From NCBI GenBank assembly GCA_002786065.1, contig NHNY01000024.1:252030-316029 (forward strand): a stretch of DNA of 64,000 nucleotides, in the 5' to 3' direction. Positions 42,319-53,189 of this stretch are shown piece by piece (position 1 is the first letter of the stretch; each line of letters starts with the position of its first letter). This DNA comes from Microcyclospora pomicola. Its lineage: Eukaryota > Ascomycota > Dothideomycetes > Capnodiales. The position numbers and the translations under genes are program-made. The notes beneath the pieces were generated by a model. It saw only the letters and a program-made list of their open reading frames with translations. It searched no databases and was not told the origin of the DNA.

Positions 42319-44799
42319 TCATGAAAGCAGACCCTTCATGATCCCCAGATTTGGTGCTACACTGTCTTTGCTCTTCAACGTCAAGACTGCTGCGCGCTGT
42401 GCGATATCAATGAAGTCCTCGACTCGTGCTCCTGGCCCTTTTCGTGCAAAACCGGCAAGTAGTGTGCCAGCAAATGTATCGCCTACGCCGTTGACGCTGA
42501 CTACATCAGCAGCTTCAACTTCCTCGGCTGCAGGAAAGAGGCGCATATACACGCCCCCTACGCCAAGGTCATCTTCAGTGCCATTCGTGCAGCGTGAAAG
42601 TATGAACGGTGCATATGCAGCACTTGTTAGGCGAGCATCACCAGCAGGCAGCAATTGCGTAAGTAGTACGCCCTGTGCGCCAAGCTTCGTGGCAATACAC
42701 GGAATGAATGGCAGTAATTGTATGGATTGCTGCGGAATGCCTTGGTCCACCAGGTTATTCGACGTGGCCAATGCAAGCTTCGTACGAGCGCCGCTGGACG
42801 GGATGCCGAGTGCGTCGATCACGGGCCACCATTCTGGGCGATCGAAGAAGCTGCCAGATTGTGCTGCAGCATACATCTCTGCGAGCTCGTAGCTGTTGGG
42901 CGTGGCAAAATCGACCGACTGTTGGGGATAGATGCCTAGCTTTTGATGTGATGGAAGCTGGAACAGGGCGGTAGACTTTACTGTACTGACGGGCTCAAAG
43001 GTGATGTGTGCATTGATTGATTTGGCAGCATCCATCCACGTCGCGAGATGTGCAGGGGACCAGTTGCCATCAAGTGCGACGTGCGTTGGGCTTTCTCCCC
43101 AGAGTTGAGGTAGCCAGAATGTCTGGATAGTGTCTGTCAAGTCGTCGCTGACTTCAGGATCTGACGATGATATTTTTGCTGATGAAAATATGTCGAAATC
43201 CGCCATCGCAACAACCAGATCCTTCTTTGTGTCGTTGAAAGAGATATATTGAGCGGTTCGGGCTCCTCCTCGAAGCACTCTGACTCCAGTGTTGGAAAGT
43301 CCAACATTGTCAAGTGCCTGTAACGCGGCCTGTCCTGACAAGTCGTCGCCGACAACGCTACAGAGACGGACTTGCGCCCCCATAAGATGTGCTGCACGAG
43401 CGATATTATGTCCTACGCCGCCGAGTGATTGCTCAATTTTCGCAGGATTGGAAGTGTGTTGTTGAGGAGTCACTGCTGTGGAGTGCGAAGGAGGAGCAAA
43501 GTTGCATGACAAGTCTACAGCCAAGCTACCAGCGACAAACAGAGGGACCGTCTCTTCAACTAAGATATCAGCTTCTGGCAGCTTTTTAGTGATCGAACTT
43601 GTGATTCCAGCTAGAGCCCCTGAGATGGTATAGTCCTTTGTCGTAGGCTGCGTGTCGACGACGGGGCTCACTCCTTGACTCTTACTATCTGAGTCATGAG
43701 CGTTCCATTCTGTTGAGGACAAAATGACGATAACTCACCATGCATGCTCGTCTTGTTCTTCGAGATGTCTGAGCGCCACTGCGATTCTTGCGCCGCGTAT
43801 CACATTGCCTTCAACTAAAGCAGTGTTGGCAGTCATACTTCGACTACCAGTTAAGTCCTTGATTTTAGCGAGAATGAACGGAGTTGTCGCTGCTCCGGTA
43901 CACCCGGCGGCATGAGCCTCAGCATGGGCCTGGTCAATCGCGAGTTTCATGTCATCAAGTGCAATTTCATGCTCGGCAGGTATCGGATTTGCGAAGTGCA
44001 GACCTGATTTGAGGCCAAGGGAGAAATGAGCATGTAGGATCCGAGCAGCGTGCTCCTCATCTTGGAGTATCATTGGGCTCAATATGCCACTATCTCTGGT
44101 CCAGAATGCTGGAAAATCAATGTTACCAGTACGACCATCTGCGAAAGTCGCCACAGCTACGCCCTGCGTCTCCAAATATTCTAGCGTCTTAGGAATATCG
44201 AGGAAAGCTTTGCATCCCGAACTGATCACAGCCACTGGTGTTCTGCCTAGTTCTGTCAGATCAGCGGATACGTCCATTGTCGACTCTGCTCCTCGGTGAA
44301 CGCCTCCGAGACCTCCTGTCGCGAAGACTCGTATCCCCGCCATGTGCGCCAGAATCATCGTGCCAGCAATGGTGGTCCCACCGTTCATGAGTTTACCATT
44401 GCCGCCTCGTGAACCACAAACAAACCCAAGGTCCCGCCTTGACACTTTGCGAAGGTTTGAGGCGTTTTCCGGGGACACGAGTCTTGCCAGCTCCCCAGCT
44501 CCCATTCCAACTCTCGCTATGCCATCGAGTATGCCTACAGTAGCTGGTACAGCACCATGTTGGCGAACAAGAGCATCCAAGCGAGCAGCTAGTGCCAGAT
44601 TCTCTGGCGATGGGTATCCATGGGTATAGATGGTAGTCTCAAGGGCAACAACTGGGCGCCGCTCCTGGATTGCTTGCTGAACTTCTTCCGAAATTCTAAC
44701 GAACTTTGATATTGTAGAATTGCAGCGAGCACGAGCTGGCGACTTGATCTTTGAAAGTCTTAAGCCCCGTGATGTCCCACGCATTGTTAGCCCCGACAT
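42319..44799 (-). CDS. Pseudouridine catabolism: PsuG glycosidase fused to PsuK-like PfkB kinase
   Basis: The N-terminal part is pseudouridine-5'-phosphate glycosidase (PsuG/IndA). It breaks the C-C glycosidic bond of pseudouridine 5'-phosphate to uracil and ribose 5-phosphate. Marks are ALETTIYTHGYPSPENLALA, the Schiff-base Lys region SSGCKAFLDIPKTLEYLET and ATGGLGGVHRGAE. The C-terminal part is a PfkB-fold kinase, presumably the pseudouridine kinase PsuK, with GGVGHNIARAAHLMG, CSVVGDD and the catalytic NGVGDTFAGTLLAG. Exon 1 is 44799-43739. A 54-bp intron (43738-43685, GTGAGT to GATAG) joins it in frame to 43684-42319, giving about 808 residues. If the intron is retained, PsuG ends at TGA 43737-43735 and the kinase ORF opens at its own ATG at 43722. 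The N terminus is Arg/Ser-rich and may be a mitochondrial presequence. Fungal fusions of these two activities are known, which supports the joined model. Confidence 0.87.
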
Positions 44800-45129
44800 A
44801 TCAGCAGCGAGGTCGGTGGAGGTGTCTTAGACTTTGTGCTGCTGCCAAATCATTGAGTTCGTGCAGCACATATCATATGAAAAAGATCATGATTCTACCA
44901 AGAGTCCAATTATGCCGCTGTGTATACACATCTGTACATGTAGATAGACTTTAGGACAAGGCCCAAGGATGTAGGGTAAGCTTGGCGCTCGGCTAACCTT
45001 CCTGTACCTGGAGAAGATGGACACGCAGCTCAATGCGAGACGGCTTAAGTGAACATCGAGTTGTTGGAACGCAGCGGATATCGAACACACGAGATCCAAG
45101 AGTTCGTTCCATTGTCCAATGTCAACAAG
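44800..45129. promoter_or_regulatory. Divergent promoter region, psuG-psuK / OST1
   Basis: A 330-bp spacer between divergent genes. I recognise no specific motif. Confidence 0.35.
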
Positions 45130-46753
45130 ATGAAATTCTCGCAATTGGTCCTTGTCGGCCTCACGAGCCTGATCTCGTCCATCACAACCACTTCCGCAGA
45201 CTCCAACCTTACACAAGCGCCTTCGTCACGCAACATTCTATCGTCCACGTTCAAGCCCGCTCAGCATTTCCATAATGTCAATCTTGTACGGCACATTAAC
45301 CTCGACAAGAATTATGCACGAGAAACGATCAATGTTGTTATCGAGAACATCGATGCGCAGCCACAATCCGAATACTACCTATTGTTTGAAGCTGGACTGT
45401 TAAGCAGAATAGGTGGTTTCGAGGTTAAGGACAAGAAAGAGCCGGAGAAGTTGGGATTTCTGGTAGACGTGGTTGAGGTCGATACTCAAGGGTAAGAGGA
45501 CCACAAACTATGGAGACTGGAGAATCATTACTGAATCACGAGTTGCAGTTCTACCTCGTACTACAAGATCTCACTTCCTGCGCCTCTTTCCACGAACGAG
45601 CAGCTCACTCTATCAATTACCTACTACGTGCTGTCTGCCCTCAAGCCGGTGCCAAAAGAGATCGGCCAAACGGACAACCAATACGTCAAGCATGTCTTCT
45701 CGGCTTATGCTCCGAGCGCCTACACCACCCTCAAGCAGAAGACCAAACTCAAGCTTCCCACGACTGATGTTCGTGATGCGACTGTCCTCCCGAAGGAATT
45801 GAATGCCGAAGGAAAAGAAGACCCACAGAAGCAGGGCACAACCTTCACATATGGGCCGTATGGAGAGCTCCCTGCGGGTTCTGCGCAAGAGGTCAGCGTT
45901 CGCTACGACTTCACCAAGCCGCTTACACACGGCAAATTGCTGGAGCGTGATATTGAGGTATCACACTGGGGTAACAACATGGCAACAGAAGAGCGCATCT
46001 GGCTTACCAACCGTGCCGCGACGCTTAAGAACCACTTTTCTCGCGTTACGTACGCGCAGTCCAGCTACTACAACCCTCCGACATCTGCTCTGAAAGAGCT
46101 TCGATTTCCCCTTGCCATTGGTAGCGCTGATGCTTATTTCGTCGACGACATTGGAAATGTGTCGACGTCCCACTTCAGAGGCAACGTCCGCGAAGCAACA
46201 CTGGAGCTCAAGCCACGCTACCCACTTTTTGGAGGCTGGAATTACAGCTTCAAAGTGGGCTGGAACAACGACCTTAGCAAATTTGTTCGCAGAGTGAAGG
46301 GATCGAGCGGCGGCTATGTTCTCAAAGTACCTTTCCTCGAAGGCCCGAAGCAGAATGAAGGAGCTGAATACGAGCGAGTTGTGACCCGCGTTATTCTTCC
46401 CGAGGGAGCTACGTAAGTGGTTTGCTTAGGTATATTTAAGGTCCCCTGCTTCGTACTAACAGCTTGACTACAGCAACGTTCAATTCGAGACGTCGGTCCC
46501 TCTGATCTCCAACGTCAGCACGCTGCACCGCACGTTCATGGACACTATAGGCCGAACAACACTGACGTTGACCGCCATCAACATTGTCGACGAATTCCGT
46601 GATCGCGATCTCATCGTCACATACGACTACGCATCCTCGGCACGGTTCCGCAAACCTTTGACCATTTTCGCGGGACTTCTACTTGTCTTCTCTGTTGGCT
46701 GGGTCCTCGGCAACCTTGACGTGAGCATCGGACGCAAGCGCAAGGTAGCTTGA
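45130..46753 (+). CDS. OST1: Oligosaccharyltransferase subunit Ost1 (ribophorin I)
   Basis: Ost1 is an essential subunit of the ER oligosaccharyltransferase, which transfers the dolichol-linked glycan to Asn in nascent proteins. Exons are 45130-45491, 45549-46412 and 46474-46753; the introns are 57 and 61 bp. The product is 501 residues. The signal peptide is MKFSQLVLVGLTSLISS. The ribophorin I ectodomain shows KPAQHFHNVNLVRHINLDK, FTYGPYGELP, EVSHWGNNMATEE, PPTSALKELRFPL and SHFRGNVREATLELKPRYP; the last four are strongly conserved in Ost1. One C-terminal membrane helix (LTIFAGLLLVFSVGWVLG) precedes a basic cytosolic tail (RKRKVA). The Met at 45130 was chosen because it opens the signal peptide; an upstream in-frame Met at 45049 would bury it. 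Confidence 0.96.
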
Positions 46754-47037
46754 GTCGGCATGTAGACATATTGTAGTCGAAATATAGAGCTCTATCTAGC
46801 CATAAATGCTAGACCATGATCAGGAACTTCGCGCGTCAGTAGTGACGGTGTCATGGATCGCGGATACTTGTGTGTCCATACTGCATATGTTGTGAAGTTC
46901 CAATGTCAGTCGTCACATCATGGGCAGTAATATGCTGACCATCATGGCCTTCATCCAAAGATGTACGTGATGATCTACATGCCAATAGCGAGGTCTTGCA
47001 AGCTGATCCTAAGGATCGCCAATCGATGCATGAACCT
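46754..47037. other. Convergent 3' flanks
   Basis: A short convergent spacer between OST1 and the S41-family gene. I see no gene. Confidence 0.4.
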
Positions 47038-49639
47038 TTACAAGATCATGATCGAGTCTCCGCCCAACTGCTTCGTAGCGACTTTAGCCAACCTCTCGAT
47101 GGCCTGGAAATGCTCTCGTCTATCCAGATCGCTGCGTGCCGCATGAAGCACCTTTCCATCCCGTCTCACCTGCTCCCTCTTCTCCTTCTTCGCGGGCAGC
47201 CCACCTGCCACACAATGATCGACGCCGTTGAACGCAGTATCAGCGACCGTCTTCCACGCCGCGGTCTGATCGACCGCCATCGCCGGGGTGTAGTAGATGC
47301 GGCAGTCGGCAGGCTCGTACACGAACTGCAGCGGGAGCTCGGTGGCGTCGCCTTGCCGGATGCCGTCACGCGCGTTGACGACGGCGTTGGTCGTGCGAAA
47401 CATGAACAGGTCGGTGTACTTGCCGAGGGCAGTCTTGGCGTAGTATGCGGCGCTGTGGAGCAGCTCAGTCTGGAAGGGGATGGTCGCGTAGTACAAGATG
47501 TCGGCGAAGAGGTAGTCGTTTGTGCCTTTTACACCGCCGACGGCTTGAATGATGTCTTTAGTGGGGCGCCCGCCGAGGGCGATGGTCTTGACGCCGGCTT
47601 GCTGGCGCATCAGCTCGGAGAAGATGGTACAGGTGCTCGCGCAGTAGCCGTCATAGACGATTATGACGTTCTCGGCCAAGAATGGCTGCGTGGTGATGTT
47701 CGAGCGGTTGAGATAGCCGGACACATAGATGCCACCAGAATTGTCGGGGGTGAGAACATCGCTCAAGTTCCAGCGAATGATGGAAGTGTAGTTCTCAGGG
47801 TCCGGGCCATAGGCGTGCGGTCCATATTTCTCGGCCCAGGAAGTAAATGGTTCGTAGTTGATGTCTGCATCAGTACGGTAGTTGAAAGCAGAGGAGGTCA
47901 GGTCCTGTACAGTCTCGTTCGTGTCTAGACTCCTGGGGACCAGACCGGAGTAGGCACTGATCTCTTCACCCATGATGTTGAAGGACTCGTGGGCTCGGAA
48001 ACGAGTAGCTCCATATGGAAGGATGTGTGGAAACAACTGTTTGAACAAATCATAGCCTATGCACCAGAATGTTAGTAACAGATACATGGAGACTGTCAGG
48101 ATTGGCATCATACCTTGCAGAATCGTTCCACCTCCGTTCGCTGAGACATCTATAATGAGCTTTGTTTTGTTGGCTTTCACCGCATCGTTGATGAGAACTG
48201 TGTTCACGACCTGAAAAGGAACTTCGTCGTCCAAGGAGCCTACAAAGGACGGCACCGACAGCACGGCCACATCGTCGTAGCCTTCTCCTTCCAAGAAATA
48301 CCCTGAGTTCAGATTGTTCGGCTCTCTGATTAGTGGAGATGGGTATCCAGGCGCTGGAATGGTAGTCGCAGCTGCGCTGCTAGTTGTGCTGACTGTCGTT
48401 GAAGCTGCAGCCGCCGATGACACAGTTGCTGTGGCGATGACCTCTACTGGCTCTGGTTCTCCATCCGGTGGGACGAAAAAGGTCTGGTAGATGTCTTCGC
48501 CGGAGTTGATACCGTCGAATGGAACTAGGACTCGTGCAAAGTTGTTCATTGTGTATGTGGTTCCGTTGGCAAAGGTCAATGTTGTCGTAGCACCTGGGTA
48601 AACCCACCTTCCACGTCCACCTAGAAGAACTCATCAGTAGCCATAACAACACAGTCGATGAACTTCAGACTTACCTCCAGAGAACGTGCCAGTTCCAGTA
48701 CCAGTAGGGCCGAGTGACACTTGAGCGAGCAGGTAGAACATGTTGTTCCACAATGCATCGGGATCCTGCAATGAGCCGTACTCTGAGAAGTTCAACAGCC
48801 ACTCTGTACTGTCCTCGCCATCAATCTTCGTGATCGGACTTGGTGTCCACCCGTGGATGCCAAAGCTGGCTTGCAGTACGTCTGCATACACGAACACTTC
48901 CGGAATACTGACACCATCGACAGATACCGAAACCAAAGGCGTGGGACGACCGAATGAGAAAATCTCGTTCACGCTGTCTGGATACAGCACGAAGTGCCCG
49001 TCATGCGCCCTCTGGAAGCATTCATAGGCGTCGAATCCAAACTCGTACTCGGACGCATAAGCACCATTCTCAGCATTCTGGTAGATGCGATCAAACTGGC
49101 CATAGAAGTCGTACGGCGCTTGGACTTTCTCGGCATACTCTGCTGGTGGTTCCTTGAGGTACTGGATGGTAGTCTGCCACTCGATGTACGGCCGAAGCGA
49201 GTCAAGCAGTGCTACTGCGGCAGAGCTGTTGAACGGAATGCTTTGGAGACACTCATATGCAAGGTCGGCAGGAACTGTTGCAACTGCGCTCGGGCTTGCA
49301 CTCGTAGCCGAAGCAGCAAGTTTCGAGACACTAGCACAAGGGCCACCAGTGGCGCTGCTGACGGGCGCCGAGGAGGTGGTTGGATATCCTGGAGCGTGAT
49401 GGACTGTAGAGGCTTTGGAATGATGGCCGGGTCCGTAAGTCCAGGTTGCTGACGGCTGCTCTGGCGTATAAACGCTTGGTTTCTGCCTATGATAGTGGTC
49501 AGCGAACATTCCGGACTCAAGGACGTCATGACTAGAGCATAGCATACCATCCAGGGTGTGAGTGCTTGCCCCAGACCCATCCAGGCGATGCCTGAGCCAC
49601 GCCCGCCAGAAGCGAAGCTGCTACAATGGAGGTATGCAT
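47038..49639 (-). CDS. Secreted peptidase S41-family (tail-specific protease-like) protein
   Basis: Fungal secreted protein of the S41 (C-terminal processing peptidase) fold. Exons on the minus strand are 49639-49548, 49486-48675, 48620-48114 and 48056-47038, with introns of 54-61 bp. They total 2430 nt (809 residues). The start at 49639 gives a clean signal peptide (MHTSIVAASLLAGVAQA); the other open frame there does not. Ser/Thr/Pro-rich linkers follow the signal and also lie in the middle (VSSAAAASTTVSTTSSAAA), suggesting O-mannosylation. The S41 core includes KLIIDVSANGGGTI and NVIIVYDGYCASTCTIFSEL, whose Ser sits where the S41 nucleophile lies, then GVKTIALGGRP. No PDZ domain is obvious. 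Relatives are annotated as secreted S41-type proteins of unknown substrate. The C-terminal basic tail is unusual. Confidence 0.88.
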
Positions 49640-50536
49640 ATTGGGGAACGATCAGATTGCAGAGAGCTGTCGAATGCATCGGCAGGCTCGCCGAGCCATT
49701 GTGCTCTATATAGGCTGTCACCAACCCATGGCTCTAGCATTGAAACCTTCTGCATCTTGCCTAGAGCTCGTCTGGGGGGGTGGAGTTACCGCTACAAGTC
49801 GACCAGGAGTCCATGCCGGACCACTTATCGTGCTCGTTTGGCTCAGCCCGCCAGGTACGACATGTTTCCTTGTCTAAGCTTGTCCCAAAAAGGAAGTTCA
49901 TGGCCAGATAAGTTTGACTGTGCATATCGCGCGGGTGGAGGTGTTGATGTCGATCGGCCTGCCAAGTTGGAGCGCCAGGATTTCTGCCTTATCTTAGTAG
50001 AGCTACCGTATTGATACCGACGCTATCTGCGCAAGCAAGGCTTGGAAGCGTCGAAGTCATGAATTCTCCCGAGAGCTGTAACGGATCAGTTCATGTTCTA
50101 TGTCCTTGGCACAATAGATTGTCCATTGATCCTCGGTTATGAGACGATGATGAGCTGACTGGCTATCACGTCAAATCACTAAATCCGTATCTCGAGTTCG
50201 CGGAAGTGCCGCACAAAAAAGCCTGTGCCCGGCACGGCAACGCCACTCGTTGTACGGAGTGCCTTGCCCAGCTTGAGTGCATAACAAAGTCACTCGATAC
50301 GAGCTCACCGTGAGAAGATCATCAACTCTACTTTCTCTGCACACACGACGCAGCTTGCTAGGATGTTCATGTCGATTCAACCACCAGATCCATACAAACC
50401 ATAGCACCAACGATCGTAGAGAAGATCTCGACACGTAAGAAGTAAACAAGAATTGATGTATACCAATGTCTCGGCAAGGCCTTGTGCGCCATGTAGTTTC
50501 AGCCACTCTCAGCTCGTTCAAGTCACTACTGATCAC
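49640..50536. promoter_or_regulatory. Upstream region of the S41-family gene
   Basis: An 897-bp spacer between the 3' end of GH47 and the S41-family start, both on the minus strand. It holds a run of seven Gs near 49772-49778. I see no supported gene. Confidence 0.4.
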
Positions 50537-52252
50537 TCAGTCCCACCCCGACATCTTGGCCATGGTGCGGATGGGGTGAGCTTCGGTATTCCACACGAAG
50601 AAGTTCTTGTTGTCGGGACCATACTCCACATCCCAGATGCCTTTCTTCGGGGTTTGGATTACATATTGATACTTGAGCACTTCCGCCAGCATGTAGCTGG
50701 CCATGACACCGGAAGTCCCTTCTCCCGTCGGCGTCAGAACATTGTTCACGCTCGCCCAGCCAGAGCCTATCCTCTCAGTACGATTCTGTGCCAGAGTATA
50801 TGCCCACGCCACGTCACGCCAGTATTGATCGCCCGTGACTTGGTAGGCGTAATACCAACTCTCTACGGCTTCGGGAGCTTGTCCATTGGAAAACTCGGTG
50901 TTGTCGTCGATGAACCAGCCCGCTTTGTCGTAGAAGGCTGTTTGATTCGTATATCCAGGCCGCTCCAGTTCGGTGGTGTTCCAGGAGTAGAGGATTGGAC
51001 CTATACCTGAGGCGGCATACCGATACCCATTGGCGCAGAACTCCGAGAACTCTAAGCCGTACTTCATGTAGTCTGGTCTGTCAAGCACCGTTGCGCCAAG
51101 GATGAAATTCCCACCTATGAAACAAGCAAGCTGTTCTGTGTAGTTCTGCACGGCAGTTCCAGCAAAAGATCCCGCCACGGTTAGATCCGGCCGTATGCTA
51201 GGGTGGCTGATGAGATGCGCAATGGTCGAATCTGCGGCATCTACCCAGCGATCACTATAGTTGGCATATCTGTCCGGGTCGTACACGTACATCTTGATCA
51301 AGTACTCATAGGCGGAATCATTACCAGACGTCCAACCGCCATACTCATCAACAATCTCGCCTGTGGCGACACTGAAATTGCCTCCAGTGAGACCTGGCCA
51401 GACTTCCTTACCCTTGAACCAGTACGATTCAGCTTTCTGCACAAGATCTCCATACTCGGGATTGCCAGTCAAGTCGGAAAGACGCTGCCACTCAAGCTGG
51501 AGGGTACCAAGTTCAGCAACACCGGCGTAGTAAGGGGGAGGGTTCACAAAGGTTTGGTTGTCAATGTAGAGTGAGTTCACAGGAATACCTGTTGGAGTAT
51601 CAAAGGCGAACTTGAGAGTGTCTGCTAGTGAGGTCGCTTGTCTCAGAAGCACATCAACGGATTCGCTGCTGGTCACCAGGTGTACAAAAGGGCCTTTCAG
51701 CAGATCGTAGGATGATAGAAGGCCTCCGATGTACCGGATGTTGGTCTCGAACAAAGACGTCGATACTGGGCCAGGCGAGTGGTTCTTTGTAAAGTCAATG
51801 GTGGGCACATACTCCAGGATGATGTCGACGATGTCTTGCTGCTCCCTGAGCAATCGTCAACTCAAATTCACTCATCGTGTGGAAAGATTGCTTGCGTACA
51901 TTATGATGGCGGTGTCCAACGCATCGATCATGAGCAAGCCCCACCCGTTGCGCGAGTCCGTGAAGGTGTTGTTCTGCGGTCGAAGATCATCGTGTGGGTA
52001 AGCATATTCATAATAGCCATCCCAGGCGAAGCGGAACATCTCAACCACAGCTGCTGCTCGGTATTCTTGGTCTTGCGTGAAACCTGTATAGTCATAGTCG
52101 TTCCCTTTCTGGCGCGGGTAAGCAAGGCGATCGGAGCTGCCATGTTGATGCTGGAACTGGTACGGCGGACGATGGCTTTGCCATTGAGGACTGGCCAATA
52201 CAATACTTGAGGTGGCAAGTGCCGAGAGCAGTCCGTAGTAAAGTATGTGCAT
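50537..52252 (-). CDS. GH47 class I alpha-1,2-mannosidase, secreted
   Basis: Family GH47 enzymes are Ca2+-dependent inverting alpha-1,2-mannosidases that trim mannose from N-glycans. Exons on the minus strand are 52252-51900 and 51845-50537, with a 54-bp intron (GTACGC donor). Removing it rebuilds [16 protein letters not shown] and avoids a nearby in-frame stop. The product is 553 residues. The start at 52252 opens a signal peptide ([20 protein letters not shown]). Conserved GH47 blocks are [51 protein letters not shown], the hallmark [51 protein letters not shown] and the C-terminal WNTEAHPI. The secreted form, rather than an ER or Golgi type II anchor, fits fungal extracellular 1,2-mannosidases. 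Confidence 0.93.
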
Positions 52253-53189
52253 GGCTAGTTTAGCAGAGATCAAGGCAACCTGAAGTATGAAGAGGATTGG
52301 CGTGTAGACGCTATCTACACACAGATGTAAGGAGCGTTCGGGTACCTCTTCACCTACCTCGACCGCGATGTGAAAAGCTCAATAATGTACCTGTAGAGGC
52401 AGTTTCCGGTACAACATCGTACTAGTGTTGCATTGTGTGTGATAAGAGTGTTGAGTTCACAGTTCCCCTCTCTGACGATGTTGTGCATTTCCTCACCTGG
52501 ACTGGGAAGCTGCACGAACCCTGCTTGCTACCTAGATAGAGAGGCAAACATAATCACCTCCAGCACATTCCTCATTCAGTGAATGACTGCCGGTCGCCGG
52601 GTCCTGCTGTGCGAGCGCATCTACGACCAGCACATGCGATCAAGCAGAGATATAATGACTTTGTAATTGAGTATACGAGTCCAGCACTCACATGTGAACG
52701 GCATGCGTGTCTCAGGGAGGTATTTTAGCGCATCTTCTGTGCTTAGAACTACGCAGCTCGACGAACCATCGCGCTGCTTATCGATACGATCAGGACCATC
52801 GTCATCAGGTGACCTTGGTCGTCACGCGATTGAAGTCATATCAAACAACCTGATGGGTGACACATGCACTTAGGCAGACAAACCTTAAGCATCATCACCT
52901 TGACGCCGTGTGGATCTCTCGACGATGCTACTGTCGTGCTCCCATGCCCGCCAACCATGTAGCCCGTGAGGTGTCACCAAATTCCGCCAGACTCGAGACA
53001 ATATCCCAGCCGCAAGTCTCACTTCAAGATATTCAACCCAAACACTGAGAGAGCGTGACGGCCTGTTCTGATGGTGTACTCATTTGTCGTGCTCACCGGT
53101 TGAGCCTGTGACCCTGCAGTGGCTAGACGGCGCTCGCGGATTGAACTCGTGGTTCGTGAAGCACTTGATTTCTTTACTCTTCGTCCAAT
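52253..53189. promoter_or_regulatory. Divergent promoter region, GH47 / sterol glucosyltransferase
   Basis: A 937-bp spacer between divergent genes. I found no gene and no clear regulatory motif. Confidence 0.35.

Noticed and set aside
43685-43738. PsuG and the PfkB kinase as two simply independent genes
   Set aside because: The 12-nt spacing, a canonical in-frame 54-bp intron and the known fungal fusion make one gene more likely, though separate ORFs remain possible if the intron is retained.
46996-47928. 310-codon plus-strand open frame
   Set aside because: It is antisense to the last exon of the S41-family gene, which carries the conserved motifs; composition bias of the gene creates it.
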